Source: Boswellia sacra
Lineage: Eukaryota; Streptophyta; Magnoliopsida; Sapindales; Burseraceae
Length of the DNA: 64,000 bases
NCBI GenBank assembly: GCA_013180625.2
Contig: SNVD02013897.1
Coordinates: 372,001-436,000 of the forward strand
Direction: 5' to 3'
Both the position numbers and the translations under genes were made by a program. The notes under the pieces were generated by a model that made no database searches, was not told the DNA's origin, and saw nothing but the letters and a program-made list of their open reading frames with translations. How positions within the stretch are numbered: position 1 is the first letter of the stretch; each line of letters starts with the position of its first letter. This document shows positions 33,232 to 44,737 of the stretch, in pieces.

Positions 33232-36200
33232 GTTCTTAAGTTTAAGAAAAAAATGATTAATGGTTTGTGGTGATGAGAAAGTTGTAATGGCGATGTATAA
33301 AAAAAAATGAAATAGCAAGAGTTGGAAAAGAAAGAGAAGAGATGAGTGAGAGGGAGACAACATGTTTTGTAACTTTTTTATTTAAAATATTATAACATTT
33401 TTTTTTCAAATGTAAACAGCAAGGGTTCTGGTTGAACAAGAGTTAATTCATTCTTTAATTTTTCATGTGTTGATGAGAGGTGCATCACAAACTGATTAAT
33501 CCGGTGGTAAAAAATGAAAATTAAAAGGAACTTTTTAAGTTAGCTTTGCATTCTAACTATTTGAAGTGCTTTCATTTTCTTTTAAATTGATGTATCTAAT
33601 TTTGCATATTAACTGTGTTGGGAGCATATAATTTGCTTTACTTTTTTATTATATAAATTTTGTTCTTTGTACGCTGTAGATCTCTTGATTGTTTGTTTTG
33701 TTTTATTTTTTTATTTATTGACTTTTATCATTCATTTAGCCTTTCAGACCTTGCCTATTTCATTTGCATAAAATCCAACTTTCAAAATTTGAGAACTTGA
33801 ATTTTCAAAGACCAATTTATTTAATAACAAGAGTATAGCTTGAACAATAGTAAATTATAAGGTAGTTATAAACTTTAAGGTTAGCTGCAGCTTTTGTCTA
33901 TTACTTTCCTTAACTTTTTATAATTTAAGAGAGAGATAGAGAGAGAACTTGTATTATATGCTTCATGTAGGAAATAATGAGAGACAACTTATAGTACATG
34001 CTCTTAGGAATACCATGTGTACTTTGAGAACAATCCTATTGGAATCTCACGAGTAAAGTTGGTGGTGGAGAAAAGAAAATTCTTTAGGAACTTTGTTGAA
34101 GAGTTTGTTAACATTCATTTTTCAGTAGAAAATGTGCTTTTAGTTAAGAGCCAATAAAATGATAAGAAATCTTCTTTGTAATCCTAATGTTTTCTAAATA
34201 AGTAAAATTGATTTGGTTGTTTCATATTTTCCTTTTATAGATAATTTGTTAAAAATACGAGGACAAATGATTTTTTTTTTCCTAAAAACGATCTTTTACT
34301 ATGATTCCATCAAAAAGTTACTACAAGGATAATCTATCTCAGTGATAGCCTATCTCTTTTCTTTTATTATTGAATAGATTGAAGAATTAACATTGGGCCA
34401 TTTATTGATGTGGACATTTCAAGGAAATTTGAGATACTTGCTCAAACCATTGCTTGCTCAGAGTTTCAGCCTAGTTGAAATAGATGTTTGTTGCATCCCA
34501 TTTTGATCTCCTTTTTCCTTATCCTTGGGAAAACTTATAGGATGGCCTATCAATTGGTTTCTCTTTTAATAAGAATACATAATGGAACACAACTCTTTAT
34601 CGAGCTAAGCTTCTGACAAACTCAAGAAGAGGAATATCAGTTTGTTTATTTAGCATCATAACATGATGCTAGAATGTTTGACCCTTTAGGAAAACCTTCT
34701 AACCATATTGTTCTAACTAGTCCATGGGTGCCAAAATTAGAAGTAATTAATAAAATAAAAGTTTAATTTTACAAGGTTTATATGTAGGCAGGCCTCGAAA
34801 ATGTAGCTAAGTAACAAATTTTTAATTAATGTTTAATTTATTGAACTCTTTAATAATATATTTAACCTTTTTTTGTCAAATTACTATATTTATCCATTCA
34901 AATATGTTATTTATTGGAGGAAGTTTAAGATTTTTTCCTTTAATATTTAATCTTTGTAGAGAATCTTATAAATGTTTTATTTTGTTTAACTATTCATTTT
35001 TGTTAATTTTTTGTTTGTGCAGCTATTAATAACCTTTGGGGAATCTAACTGGCACATTTGGTCTCTTCGAAGCACTTCGTGAACACATACATACCTTGTA
35101 TAACTTGTTGGCTCAGTTTTGGTATGATTATTTAATTTTGAATGTTATTTATTATGTTTATTTACAGTTGTTTTATATTTCTTTGAGTCTTTTATTGATT
35201 ATTTTATTGTAGCATAAGTGATAAAGTTTTATTCAATCATCTTTGAGTACTTTAATAGAATTCTTCGAACTAGAAATAAGAATGTTCAAAAATAAATTGA
35301 TTGACTGTTTTCTTTCATTTTTTTCCCTTTCAATTCTGTTATGGTTATCTATCATATATCTTATGCGAATAGTCCAAAAGCGTACTATTGAATATTTAAT
35401 GAATCAATTAAATGATTTATAAAACTAACTAAACAAAGCTAATTTTTGCGAGCCTCTATTTTTTAGGAGTAATGAAAATTTTACATGTATCTTATAAAAA
35501 CATTAAAATAATTTCAGCAATGGTCTTTATTTGTTTTGTCTTATTAGTATTACTTATGACTTTATTTAAACAGGACATTGAGGATGGATAGGAGTTGGAT
35601 TTGGTTGTCAGATAGATTGTGTAAGGAATATGTTGATGGCATTGATTCCTTCATTGATGTTGCGAGAAAGCACTTAGATCGTTTTAGGAAGACTCTTTGT
35701 CCATGTAGAGATTGTTTAAATAAAAGGTCGCACAATCTAGTCACCATTCAAGGACATTTATATCGTTAAGGGTTCTCACATAGCTATGATACTTGGATAT
35801 TTCATGGAGAAAATTTAGATCATGATAGTGATGTTTTGAATTATGACATGGCAATTGGTGAAATAGAGAATGAAGATGAAGATAATGATGGATGCATGGA
35901 AATGTTGAATGATGCATGTGGACCAGTACATAGAGCTGAGTTATCTGGTTTGAGAGATACCATGAATGCAGATGTTAATAATGATAGTAATGTAGACCCT
36001 ACAAATTTTGAAAAGTTTGATAAATTATTTGATGATGCTCAGCAAGAACTATATCCAGGGTGTACAAAATTTTCACTTTTGGATTTTGTAGTAAAGTTGA
36101 TGCACATAAAGGTGATCAATCATATGACTAACAAAGCATGTGATATGATACTTAAACTATTGAAAGATGCTTTTCTTGAAGGGTCAAACATTCCAGCATC

Positions 36201-37070
36201 ACATTATGATGCTAAAAAGATGTTGCGTGAATTGGGGTTAGGATATGAAAACATTGGTGCCTATAAATATGATTGCGCATTATTTTGGAAAGAGAATGAA
36301 AATGCTAACAAATGCCCTGTATGTGATGAGCCTAGGTATAAAATTGATGATGGAAAAGGCAAACGTATTTCGCATAAGATTTTGTGTTACCTTCCACTCA
36401 AACCCAGACTTCAAAGGCTTTTTATGTCGAGACATACAGCTTCTAATATGAGGTGGCACAAAGAAAAAAAAGTTGACAAAGATGATGTTTTAATGCATCC
36501 ATCAGATTCTGAAGCTTGGAAAGATTTTGATTATAAACATCCTAATTTTGCATCTGATCCTCGGAATGTAAGGTTAGGTTTTGCTACTGACGGTTTCAAT
36601 CCTTATGGAAATATGAGTACTACTTATAGCATGTGGCCAGTAGTACTTATACCATATAATTTACCTCCATGCATATGGAAGTGCATGAAAAAATCCTCTT
36701 TTTTGATGTCATTACTCATTCCGGGTCCACAAGCACCTGGAAGAGATATTGTGTTGACCCAGGTATGGCAACCCAATAGGGGGGGTGAATTGGGTTTTTA
36801 TTTATCAAAATCAAAATTATTTAACTCTTTCTTTAAGAATAAAGGTGAAGAAGAAGAAAATATAATGCAATCAAGAGAATAACAATAAAGAACAATCACA
36901 AGTGCAAGTTAATGTAAAGAGATAGGGATAGAGAGAGTGCAAACTCAATTTACGTGGTTCGGCAAACCTTGCCTACGTCCACGGGCTCCTAGCTCCACGA
37001 GCTAAGCTTTCCACTAAGTTGTAGAAATCTTTACAACTTGCTTGATGAACAACCTCACCAAGACTTTTTC

Positions 37071-37260
37071 CTTCAACTCTTGATAACACCACACCAAGAG
37101 TTCTTCTTGATGAACAACCTCACCAAGGCAACTTCCTTCAACTCTTGATAACACCACACCAAGAGTTCTTCTTGATGAACAACCTCACCAAGGCAACTTC
37201 CTTCAACTCTTGATAACACCACACCAAGAGTTCTTCTTGATGAACAAACTCACCAAGGAA
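37071..37260. repeat. 65-bp tandem repeat within the solo LTR, three copies
   Basis: Units starting CTTCAACTCTTGATAACACC at 37071, 37136 and 37201 are almost identical; the last is slightly altered at its end. Confidence 0.93.
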
Positions 37261-37579
37261 AGAGTTCTCTCAAGGATAACTTTTATCCTTTACAAGAAGA
37301 TCTCACTCTCACCACAATACAAGAACAAAGTAAATTTTTACAACAAAAGTACAACTCTCTTCAAAGAGTAGATAAAGAATATAAAAGCTCTCTAGACTTG
37401 ATATTTCTCTTGTTTTTTTGCTTGATAAAATGCTTCTCTTGCTCTTTTCTCTTTTCTTGCTGAATGCATGGGAGAAGGGCTCCTTTTATAGGCAAATGGG
37501 ATGAACTTAATCAAGTGAAGACACCAACTCCAAATTTTCTGCCCACCATAAAAACCGAAATCTTGTCTGCCATTTTTGT

Positions 37580-38290
37580 CAATGTTCTGTTTGAAATTTG
37601 AAAATCTGCAAAACATAAAAGATCTAGAAAATTGAATAAGATTTCCAACGCATTAAGAACCAAGTCATTTGGATATCTCTAGCTCAAGATATGGCCAAAA
37701 CACCATTTGGTGCTCATGTGACTTGATTTTTCTTCCATGTGTCAGTCCACCGACTTGCATGTGTATTATGTCGGTCTTCTGTTTGAAATTTGAATTTCTT
37801 CAAAGAATATGAAATCTGTTCCATTGAATCATCTTTCCAATGCCACAAGAATCAAGGCATTTAGATATCTCTAACTCAAGATATGGACAAAACATCATTC
37901 GGTGCTCGAATGAGTTGATTCTTCTTCTCTGTGTCAGTCCACCGAATTGCATGTCAATTATGTCGGCCTTCCATTTGAAATTTGAATTTCTTCAAAACAT
38001 ATGAAATGTGCTTCATTAAGTCTTCTTTTCAATTCCATAAGAATCAAGTCATTTTGATATTTCTAGCTCAAGATATGTCCAAAAGAGTATTCGGTGCTCA
38101 TGTCAGCTGCTTCCATTTGTCTTTCAAACTTGCATGATGATTTGGACAACCTTACACTTGAAATTTGAATTTCTTTAAAACATATGAAATGTTATAAATT
38201 GAGCAAGCTTTCCAAAGGCTTAAGAATCACATTATTTGGACATTTGTAGAGAAATATATGAACAATTTATTGAACATTGCTCATGTGTCA
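37580..38290. repeat. Diverged tandem repeat of about 190 bp within the solo LTR
   Basis: The block TTTGAAATTTGAA, CATATGAAAT, TTTCCAATGC, GATATCTCTAGCTCAAGATATG, CGGTGCTCATG recurs about four times, with TTTGAAATTTGAA near 37590, 37782, 37974 and 38157. The copies are clearly older than the 65-bp array. Confidence 0.8.
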
Positions 38291-41151
38291 CATTCCTTGA
38301 ATCAAACCTTGTTCTTAAACTTTGGTGCCTTTAACATGTGGTCTTCTCCTTAGCTTCAACACTTCATTTTAATAAGCCTCTTCTTGATTTTATAATTATT
38401 TCAATGATCTTACTCTTGCACATAAATAAACATGTTAGTAAATCTCAATTAATCAATGTGTATTGTTATCATCAAAATTATCATGTAGCCTTAGGGCTAA
38501 CATATTGATGTGTATTTGCACCCTTTAATTGATTAATTGATGGAACTATGGGACGTTGGTGTACAAACTTTTGATGCATATAGTGGGGAAACATTTTAGC
38601 TGCATGCTGCCATCATATGGACAATAAATGATTTCCCTGCCTATGGAAATGTGTCTGGCTGGAAAACCAAAGGATACAAGGCATGCCCAATTTGTAATGA
38701 AAACACTTCATCACAATTGTTGAGAAGCAAAATATGCTACATGGGTCATCGCCGATTCTTGCCTTCAAATCATCCATGGAGGAAAAGTAAACAGTATGAT
38801 GGAATGCGAGAAGATCGATCTTCTCGAGAATTGTTCTCGAGTGATGAAATTTTACAGCAAGTGAATCATGTTAAAGATATGCAATTTAGCAAACATCCGA
38901 ACAATGTTTATAGGAATCGAAAAAGAAAAAACACTTGTGATGGATCAAATTGGACAAAGAAAAGTATTTTGTTTGAGTTAGAGTATTGGGCAAAGCTAAA
39001 AATTCGACATAATCTGGATGTAATGCATATCGAGAAAAATATATGTGAAAGTATCATTGGCACTTTACTAAATATTGAAGGAAAAACAAAGGATACTGAT
39101 AAAGCTCAATTGGATTTGGCTGATCTGAAGTTAAGGAAAGAGTTACATTTGCAACTTAATGGTAATAGGTATGTAAAACCTCATGCTTGCTATACATTCA
39201 CAATAAATGAAAAAAGAGATTTCTGCAAGTTCTTAAAATCAGTTAAATTTCCAGATGGATATGCAGCAAATATCTCTCGAAATATCAATGTTAAAGATGG
39301 TAAAATTTCAGGATTGAAGAGTCATGATTACCACGTGTTGTTGCAACAACTCTTGCCAGTAGGAATTCGTCAATACTTACGAAAAGATGTTTGTACTGCA
39401 CTTGTTGAGTTGTCTCATTTCTTTCAACAAATATGTGCAAGGACTTTGTCTAGAAGCAATCTAGATAAACTGGAGAAAGATATTGTGTTAATACTTTGTA
39501 AGTTGGAAAGGATATTTCCACTAGCATTTTTTGATATCATGGTCCATTTAGCTATACATCTTCCGCTTGAAGCCAAATTTGGTGGACCTATTGGATATCG
39601 ATGGATGTATCCAATTGAGCGGTTCTTGGGGACACTAAAGAAGTACGTTAGAAATAAAGCTAGACCAGAAGGTTCTATTGCAGAGGCCTATGTTGTAAAT
39701 GAAGCCTTAACCTTTTGTTCCATGTATCTTAGTGGAATTGAAACTAGATTCAATCGAGTAGAAAGAAATGATGACACAAGACAAGTCAAACAAGGTTGTA
39801 ACTTGTCTGTATTTTCTCAAAAGGCTCGAGCATGGGGTTCATGGGAATTCATTCAACTTTCACAAGAAGACCTAAAAAAGGCTCATTGGTATATCTTAAA
39901 CAATTGTGAGGAGTTATTACCATATCTTAAGTACGTGAAATTTTAAATTTTATTTGATATAATAGATTTTTCATTTATTATATATACCTTAGTGATAAAA
40001 GAGTTTTGATTTTTTTTTTTGTTTTTTAAAACATAGTGACCACATGAAGGAGTTGGAGGCACAAAATTATGGAAACATACACCAAAGTCAAGAACAATTG
40101 TTCCCGGAATGGTTTAAAAACCATGTAAGTGGTTAAAGCTTCACTTTAAGTTGATAAACACTAAAAGAATCAACCATTTGGCTTTAAATTTTTTTTCTTT
40201 TTTATGTAGCTGGCTGCTTTGCATGATCAAGGATTTATTAAAGCCACAGATGAACTTTATTAAATCCTTTTATACTTGCCACAAGCCACAGATCAACCAT
40301 ATAGCAATTGCATTGTAAATGGGGTTCGTTTTCATAGTAAAAGTGTAGAAAATCAACGAGTCAGTCAAAGTAGTGGAGTAATGGTACCAGGGGAGCATGA
40401 TGGTGAACCAGTAGATTTTTTTGGTGTTTTGACTGGTGTATTAGAGTTGGAATATATGCATGGCTTTCGGGTTTTATTGTTCAAATGTGATTGGTTTGAT
40501 ACTAATGCAAGAAAAAGGCGAATACAAAAGGATTATCATCTCATGTCTATTAATGTAGATAGATTATGGTATGGGAACGATCCTTTTATACTTGCCATTC
40601 AAGCACATCAAGTTTTTTATGTTGATGACTACAAATTTGGATCCAATTGGAAAGTTGTTAGGAAGGTTGAACATAGAAACTTATGGGATATAACAGAAGT
40701 GAACAACACAGAAGGGGGAGATACTGATACTATTCATCAAGAAAATGAATGTCCAGAAATTGATTTGGTTGTTCAAGAAGATGATTTGGATAGTAGAAAA
40801 TTCCATCGAAGTAATGTCGATCCAAATTTAGTTGAAGCAAGCATTTCACTTGTTGACGTCCACATATTAGAAGAGAATTGTGAAATTGATGAAGAAGATG
40901 AAACTTTAAACAACTATTGTAGTGACAATGAAGACAACGTATTTGAAGAAGATGATTAATCAAATACTATTGGGTTAGTTTTTCATTTTTTTTAATGATT
41001 TTTTTATATAATTCTTGTTGACTAATTTTAAACATAAAGGTTTTATTGTATGGTTATAATATTCAGATTCTAGCTATTTTCTTGTATAAGCTAGTAGTTC
41101 ATAAATGTTATAAATAATGATTCTATTTGTTTTTCTTGTTAGATTCTGCAC

Positions 41152-42934
41152 ATGGCCCCTGGTACCAGACGATGTCTTACACAATCCACAAGAGATACTG
41201 AAATGACTCAAGAGTCTGCATCCTCTCCTGAGAATGGTGAAACCTTTGGTTAGGAATTTTTGTTAATAATCTAGTATTAAGCATTTTCCTTTTGTTGTTG
41301 TTCATAAGATATGATGCATTGCAAAAGATAATTTAGGTATGGAAATGCATACAAATTAAAGATATCTATGGATTAGAATATTGGTATTGACTAATTTTTC
41401 ATTGATGAAACTTTGAAGACATTTTTTGTGTTACATACCATTTCCTTTTTTTACATTATAGGTAAACTTAGGACTTTGATTTATTCACTTGCGTTTGTAT
41501 GGTTAGTTTTGAGAAAGAATGTTCGAGGCAAGACACGAGGTGTGGGATGTGAGAAGTTATTACATCAAGCAAAGTCCAAACTACATGTGGACTTGACTAT
41601 TGAAGATGGAGTACCTATTGGAGTTAATGCAGCTAAGCTGTCCTCTGAAATAGGCATTGTGGTGAGAACATTTGCACCACAGAAAGTTCCGTCATGGAAA
41701 AAAATACTCAAGAAAGATAAATGGCAACTGTATGAACGTGTGGCGGTAATTTAACCAATAACTTTGGTCTTTTCTTATATTCTTTTATACTTTAATCAAT
41801 ATTAACTAATGGTAATTGATTGATCTTGTTGATACGTTGATTTCAGAGCAAATTTGTTATTGATCGCACACATAAACATGTGATCAAGTACCTCAACTAT
41901 GCAATGTCAAAAAGGTTCAACAGTTTCAGAAACACATTGCATAAGATATATAAGAAGTATAGTAATGCGAGAGAAGCGTTACAAAACAAACCAGAAGATG
42001 TAAGTGACGAAAACTAGGAATATCTTTGTAATTTGTTCAGCAGTGATCAATTCAAGGTACGCAGGCGTGTCTTTCAAACTAATTTTAATTTCTTTTATTG
42101 ATACTATTTTATGACATATTTCTTAATTAAACAAATGGTATTAGAAACGATCAAACACTTATACCGAGAACCGCAAGAAATTGAGATGCAACCATCGAGG
42201 TGGGTCAAAAAACTTCATCCAACACAAGAAAGAGAAGGTATTTGATTTTTATACTTATACTATCTTACAGAATAAGACATGATCACATACTATATATTAT
42301 GATGTTGAATTTTTTTATTAAAAAAAAAAACAGGCTAAAGAAGTTGGTTGCATTGGGTCTATCCAGTTATTTTATGATACTCATTGGACTTCTAACAAAG
42401 GATGGGTCAATGACCAAGCAAAGGAGTTATATGTAAGTTCATAGAAGTTTCAATAATTTTATTTGCATTTATGGATATTGTGTTTTGTCTAAACTAAATT
42501 TTGAGATGTTGTGTGATATTATTATGTGGGAATTATATATGTCTTAGGCTGTTAAGCTATATATTTGCTACATAGTTGTTGTAAGGTGGTAGAATAATTG
42601 AAGTTAGAGGTTTTATTTTGACATGTAACTGCAGGATAAAATGATTGAGTTGGAAGAACAAAGCATGGTTGAGGGATCTCAACAACGAACTGATGAGGAA
42701 ATTTGTGAAGAAGTACTTGGTAGAGCTTCAGGATTCAACAAATATTATGCTTTTTGTCCACCTCCTGAACTAAATACTTGTCATCCTTTGTCCCAAGAAA
42801 CCAACGAATTAAGAGATCAGATTGCAAAACAAGGTGAAAGAATTAGGGAGCTAGAGGAACAACATTTGCAATTCATGGAATTCATAAAGAAGATGCAAAT
42901 TGGTGGAGGTTCTTCATCTACTGCAGGGTCGTGA
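41152..42934 (+). pseudogene. TNPA-type (Ptta/En-Spm) CACTA protein, one nonsense codon
   Basis: Six exons with GT/AG borders keep phase throughout: 41152-41248, 41462-41745, 41847-42056, 42145-42237, 42334-42432 and 42635-42934. The protein starts MAPGTRRCLTQSTRD. The family core is in exons 2-5: RGKTRGVGCEKLLHQ, VPSWKKILKKDKWQLYERV, HKHVIKYLNYAMSKRF, NRKKLRCNHRGGSKNF and DTHWTSNKGWVND. It ends in a glutamate-rich likely coiled coil (ELRDQIAKQGERIRELEEQ). TNPA-type proteins bind the subterminal repeats and work with TNP2 in transposition. A TAG at 42015-42017, probably from TGG (context DEN-EYLCN), is the only break I found. Confidence 0.85.
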
Positions 42935-43199
42935 TCTGGTATAAGACAATGAATGGTTGTTTATAATATAATTTTGGAAACTTGGTGAATGACACATTTG
43001 GTGCAACTTTGACTTATAATTTTTTTGTTGCATATGCTAGTGCTTTTGGATATTGCTTATGAACAAACTGTAATTTTTTGGGTTGATTTGGCATAACTAG
43101 CTTTGTAATCGTTTCGTTGAAACAATTTCCAAGTAATATGATCTTCATTTTAATTTCCCATACTGTATTTAGTATACAAATAAATATTCAAGTAGGTGA

Positions 43200-43857
43200 T
43201 ACAATAAAATTGAAATTAAAAGCAAATCAACAGATTATGCAGCAACTAAAATTATAGTTGCAAAAGGTAACTTTTTCTGTCTATATTAGTTTAGATGTAA
43301 AATCAATGTAATTTTCATCTATTACTAATAACTTTTGTAACTATATATTAGTACCAAAAGAACACATTATGTAACCAATCTTATTTAGTAGCCAAAACAA
43401 TCTTTCAACAACTATTTCTTTAGTTATGGATTATTAGATTTTATACAAAAATAAACACATTATGCAACCAAGCCTCTTTAGTAGCCAAATATAACTTTTC
43501 AAAATCAAAACATTTCTTGGAAAAAGAAAAATAGAATCACCAACTAAAAGTTGTTAGTTGTTGAATATTTTTGTTTTCGTCTAAAAACCTTAGTCTCTAA
43601 TTATTTAATTCTTCCATTTTAAATTGCTTTCAAACATGATTTACAACTAAGTATTTAAACATTTTCGTCTAACTAGTTAGATGCAAATTGTCACATTCAC
43701 CGACTATAGTTGTTTTAGTTGCAGAAAGATTCTACGACAAGGCTTTTGCGTCTATCATGCGACTAACATTTTTTAGTCACTAAACATATTTTGCAACTAA
43801 ATATCATTTTTTTTGCAACTATTTGGTTAGTTGCTGAATGCTCTTTTTCTTGTAGTG
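43200..43857. repeat. Right subterminal repeats of CACTA 2
   Basis: Short motifs related to TAGTTGCAAAA, TAGTAGCCAAA and AACTATTT occur repeatedly in both orientations up to the terminus. The same motifs (GCAACTAGTG, TAGTAGCCAAAT) occur at 31885-32110 near the left end. Confidence 0.7.
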
Positions 43858-43860
43858 CTA

Positions 43861-44690
43861 GAAAATGCGATGATAACCATGTTTAGGCTACAAATGCCAT
43901 GAAATTACAAATTAATATAAATTATGCTAGAATAGTGATATGCTAGAATGCCATAATAGAATTATCAAATCTAGGCTAGAATGATATGATTCTAGATTAT
44001 GGCTTTGCGTTTTGATTGATTGATTTATGAATGTATGAATATACTTTAATTAGAATGATATCATGAAGTGATGGTGGACTTACATTGATGATGAGGGACT
44101 ATCATTAAAGAGTGATAATATGTATGAATATGCATGTAGAGGTTTGATAAACATGGAATAGACTCACATATGGTGGTGATGAATTCCTTATTTATTGAAT
44201 CTCAAATTGATTATTTATTAAATGTATAATTTGCATGAATATGCTTTTATTAGTGAATACTTGATTTATGTGAATATTATATTTGGAGTGTTGTAAGTAG
44301 AATTACTTTATTTTATTATTAAAGAATAATAGATGTAATCATCTTCCGCTTCCCCCATTTTTGAAAGAATTATGATTCTATTCTCCTCCCTCTTTCTTTG
44401 TATTGATATATAACTGCTATGAATGAATTCACCTCACACATCTAATTAAGATAAAAAATGGAAATGTGTGCATAAAACAAACAATGTTAGGTGGACTAAG
44501 TAACAATACAAGTTATTCTTATTTGGTATTTTCCTAGTAGAGGCCGGATTTATATTTGGGTGGGTCAAATAACTCATACCTAACTTCTTAAACCCATCTC
44601 TAAAAGGATGAGGGTAGTTTAGGTCCCGAAGCGATTGGATTGCCCCAATTCATTCCCAATTGAATAATTGGATGGCGACTCCATTCTCTA
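43861..44690 (+). other. Flank of CACTA 2, possible LTR or leader (right part)
   Basis: No coding sequence. GGATGGCGACTCCATTC near 44670 and CTTAAACCC, AAAGGATGAGGGTAG upstream resemble the end of a Ty3-type LTR and its primer site. See the partner entry at 31200-31845. Confidence 0.3.
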
Positions 44691-44737
44691 GACGTGTCTA
44701 TGGCTCGTTTGTGTTCCCTTAAGTCTCAAAAGAGGCT

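Larger units (their letters stand above)
36752..38502. mobile_element. Solo LTR inside the CACTA 2 transposase
   Basis: This 1751-bp insertion has TG...CA ends (TGTTGACCC...GGGCTAACA) and a perfect 5-bp TSD TATTG at 36747-36751 and 38503-38507. Removing it restores the transposase reading phase. It contains TTACGTGGTTCGGCAAACC and CCTACGTCCACGGGC near 36950-36990, a stretch frequent in long LTRs of plant copia elements. No primer site, polypurine tract or gene is present, so it is a solo LTR left by LTR-LTR recombination. Orientation is unsure. Confidence 0.88.
35584..40959 (+). pseudogene. TNP2-type CACTA transposase, broken
   Basis: Exons deduced: 35584-36751, 38508-39930, 40037-40124 and 40210-40959, the first two joined once the solo LTR is disregarded. 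The N-terminus MDRSWIWLSDR with CPCRDC is the transposase-associated domain. A TNP2/Transposase_21 domain follows (DGFNPYG near 36590, DFPAYGNVSGW near 38635, ACPIC, HNLDVMHIEKNICESI), then DUF4218 (KSHDYHVLLQQLLPV, GYRWMYPIERF, RPEGSIAEAY) and DUF4216 (GVRFHSKS, FKCDWFD). It would cut and join element ends in the nucleus. In-frame stops are at 35767, 38534, 38597 and 40261. Exon borders at 39930/40037 and 40124/40210 have GT/AG sites and keep phase. Confidence 0.9.
31849..43857 (+). mobile_element. CACTA (En/Spm) element 2, 12 kb, formerly autonomous
   Basis: The element begins CACTACAAGAAAATGGAC and ends CTTTTTCTTGTAGTG, a 13-bp perfect inverted terminal repeat (CACTACAAGAAAA). The 3-bp TSD CTA is at 31846-31848 and 43858-43860. 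It encodes both proteins typical of the superfamily: a TNP2-type transposase (35584-40959) and a TNPA-type protein (41152-42934), in the usual order and on the same strand. Stops in both genes and a solo LTR in the transposase make it inactive. The first 3.7 kb (31862-35570) is intron- and leader-like, with no coding exon recognised apart from a tandem duplication at 33009. Confidence 0.95.
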
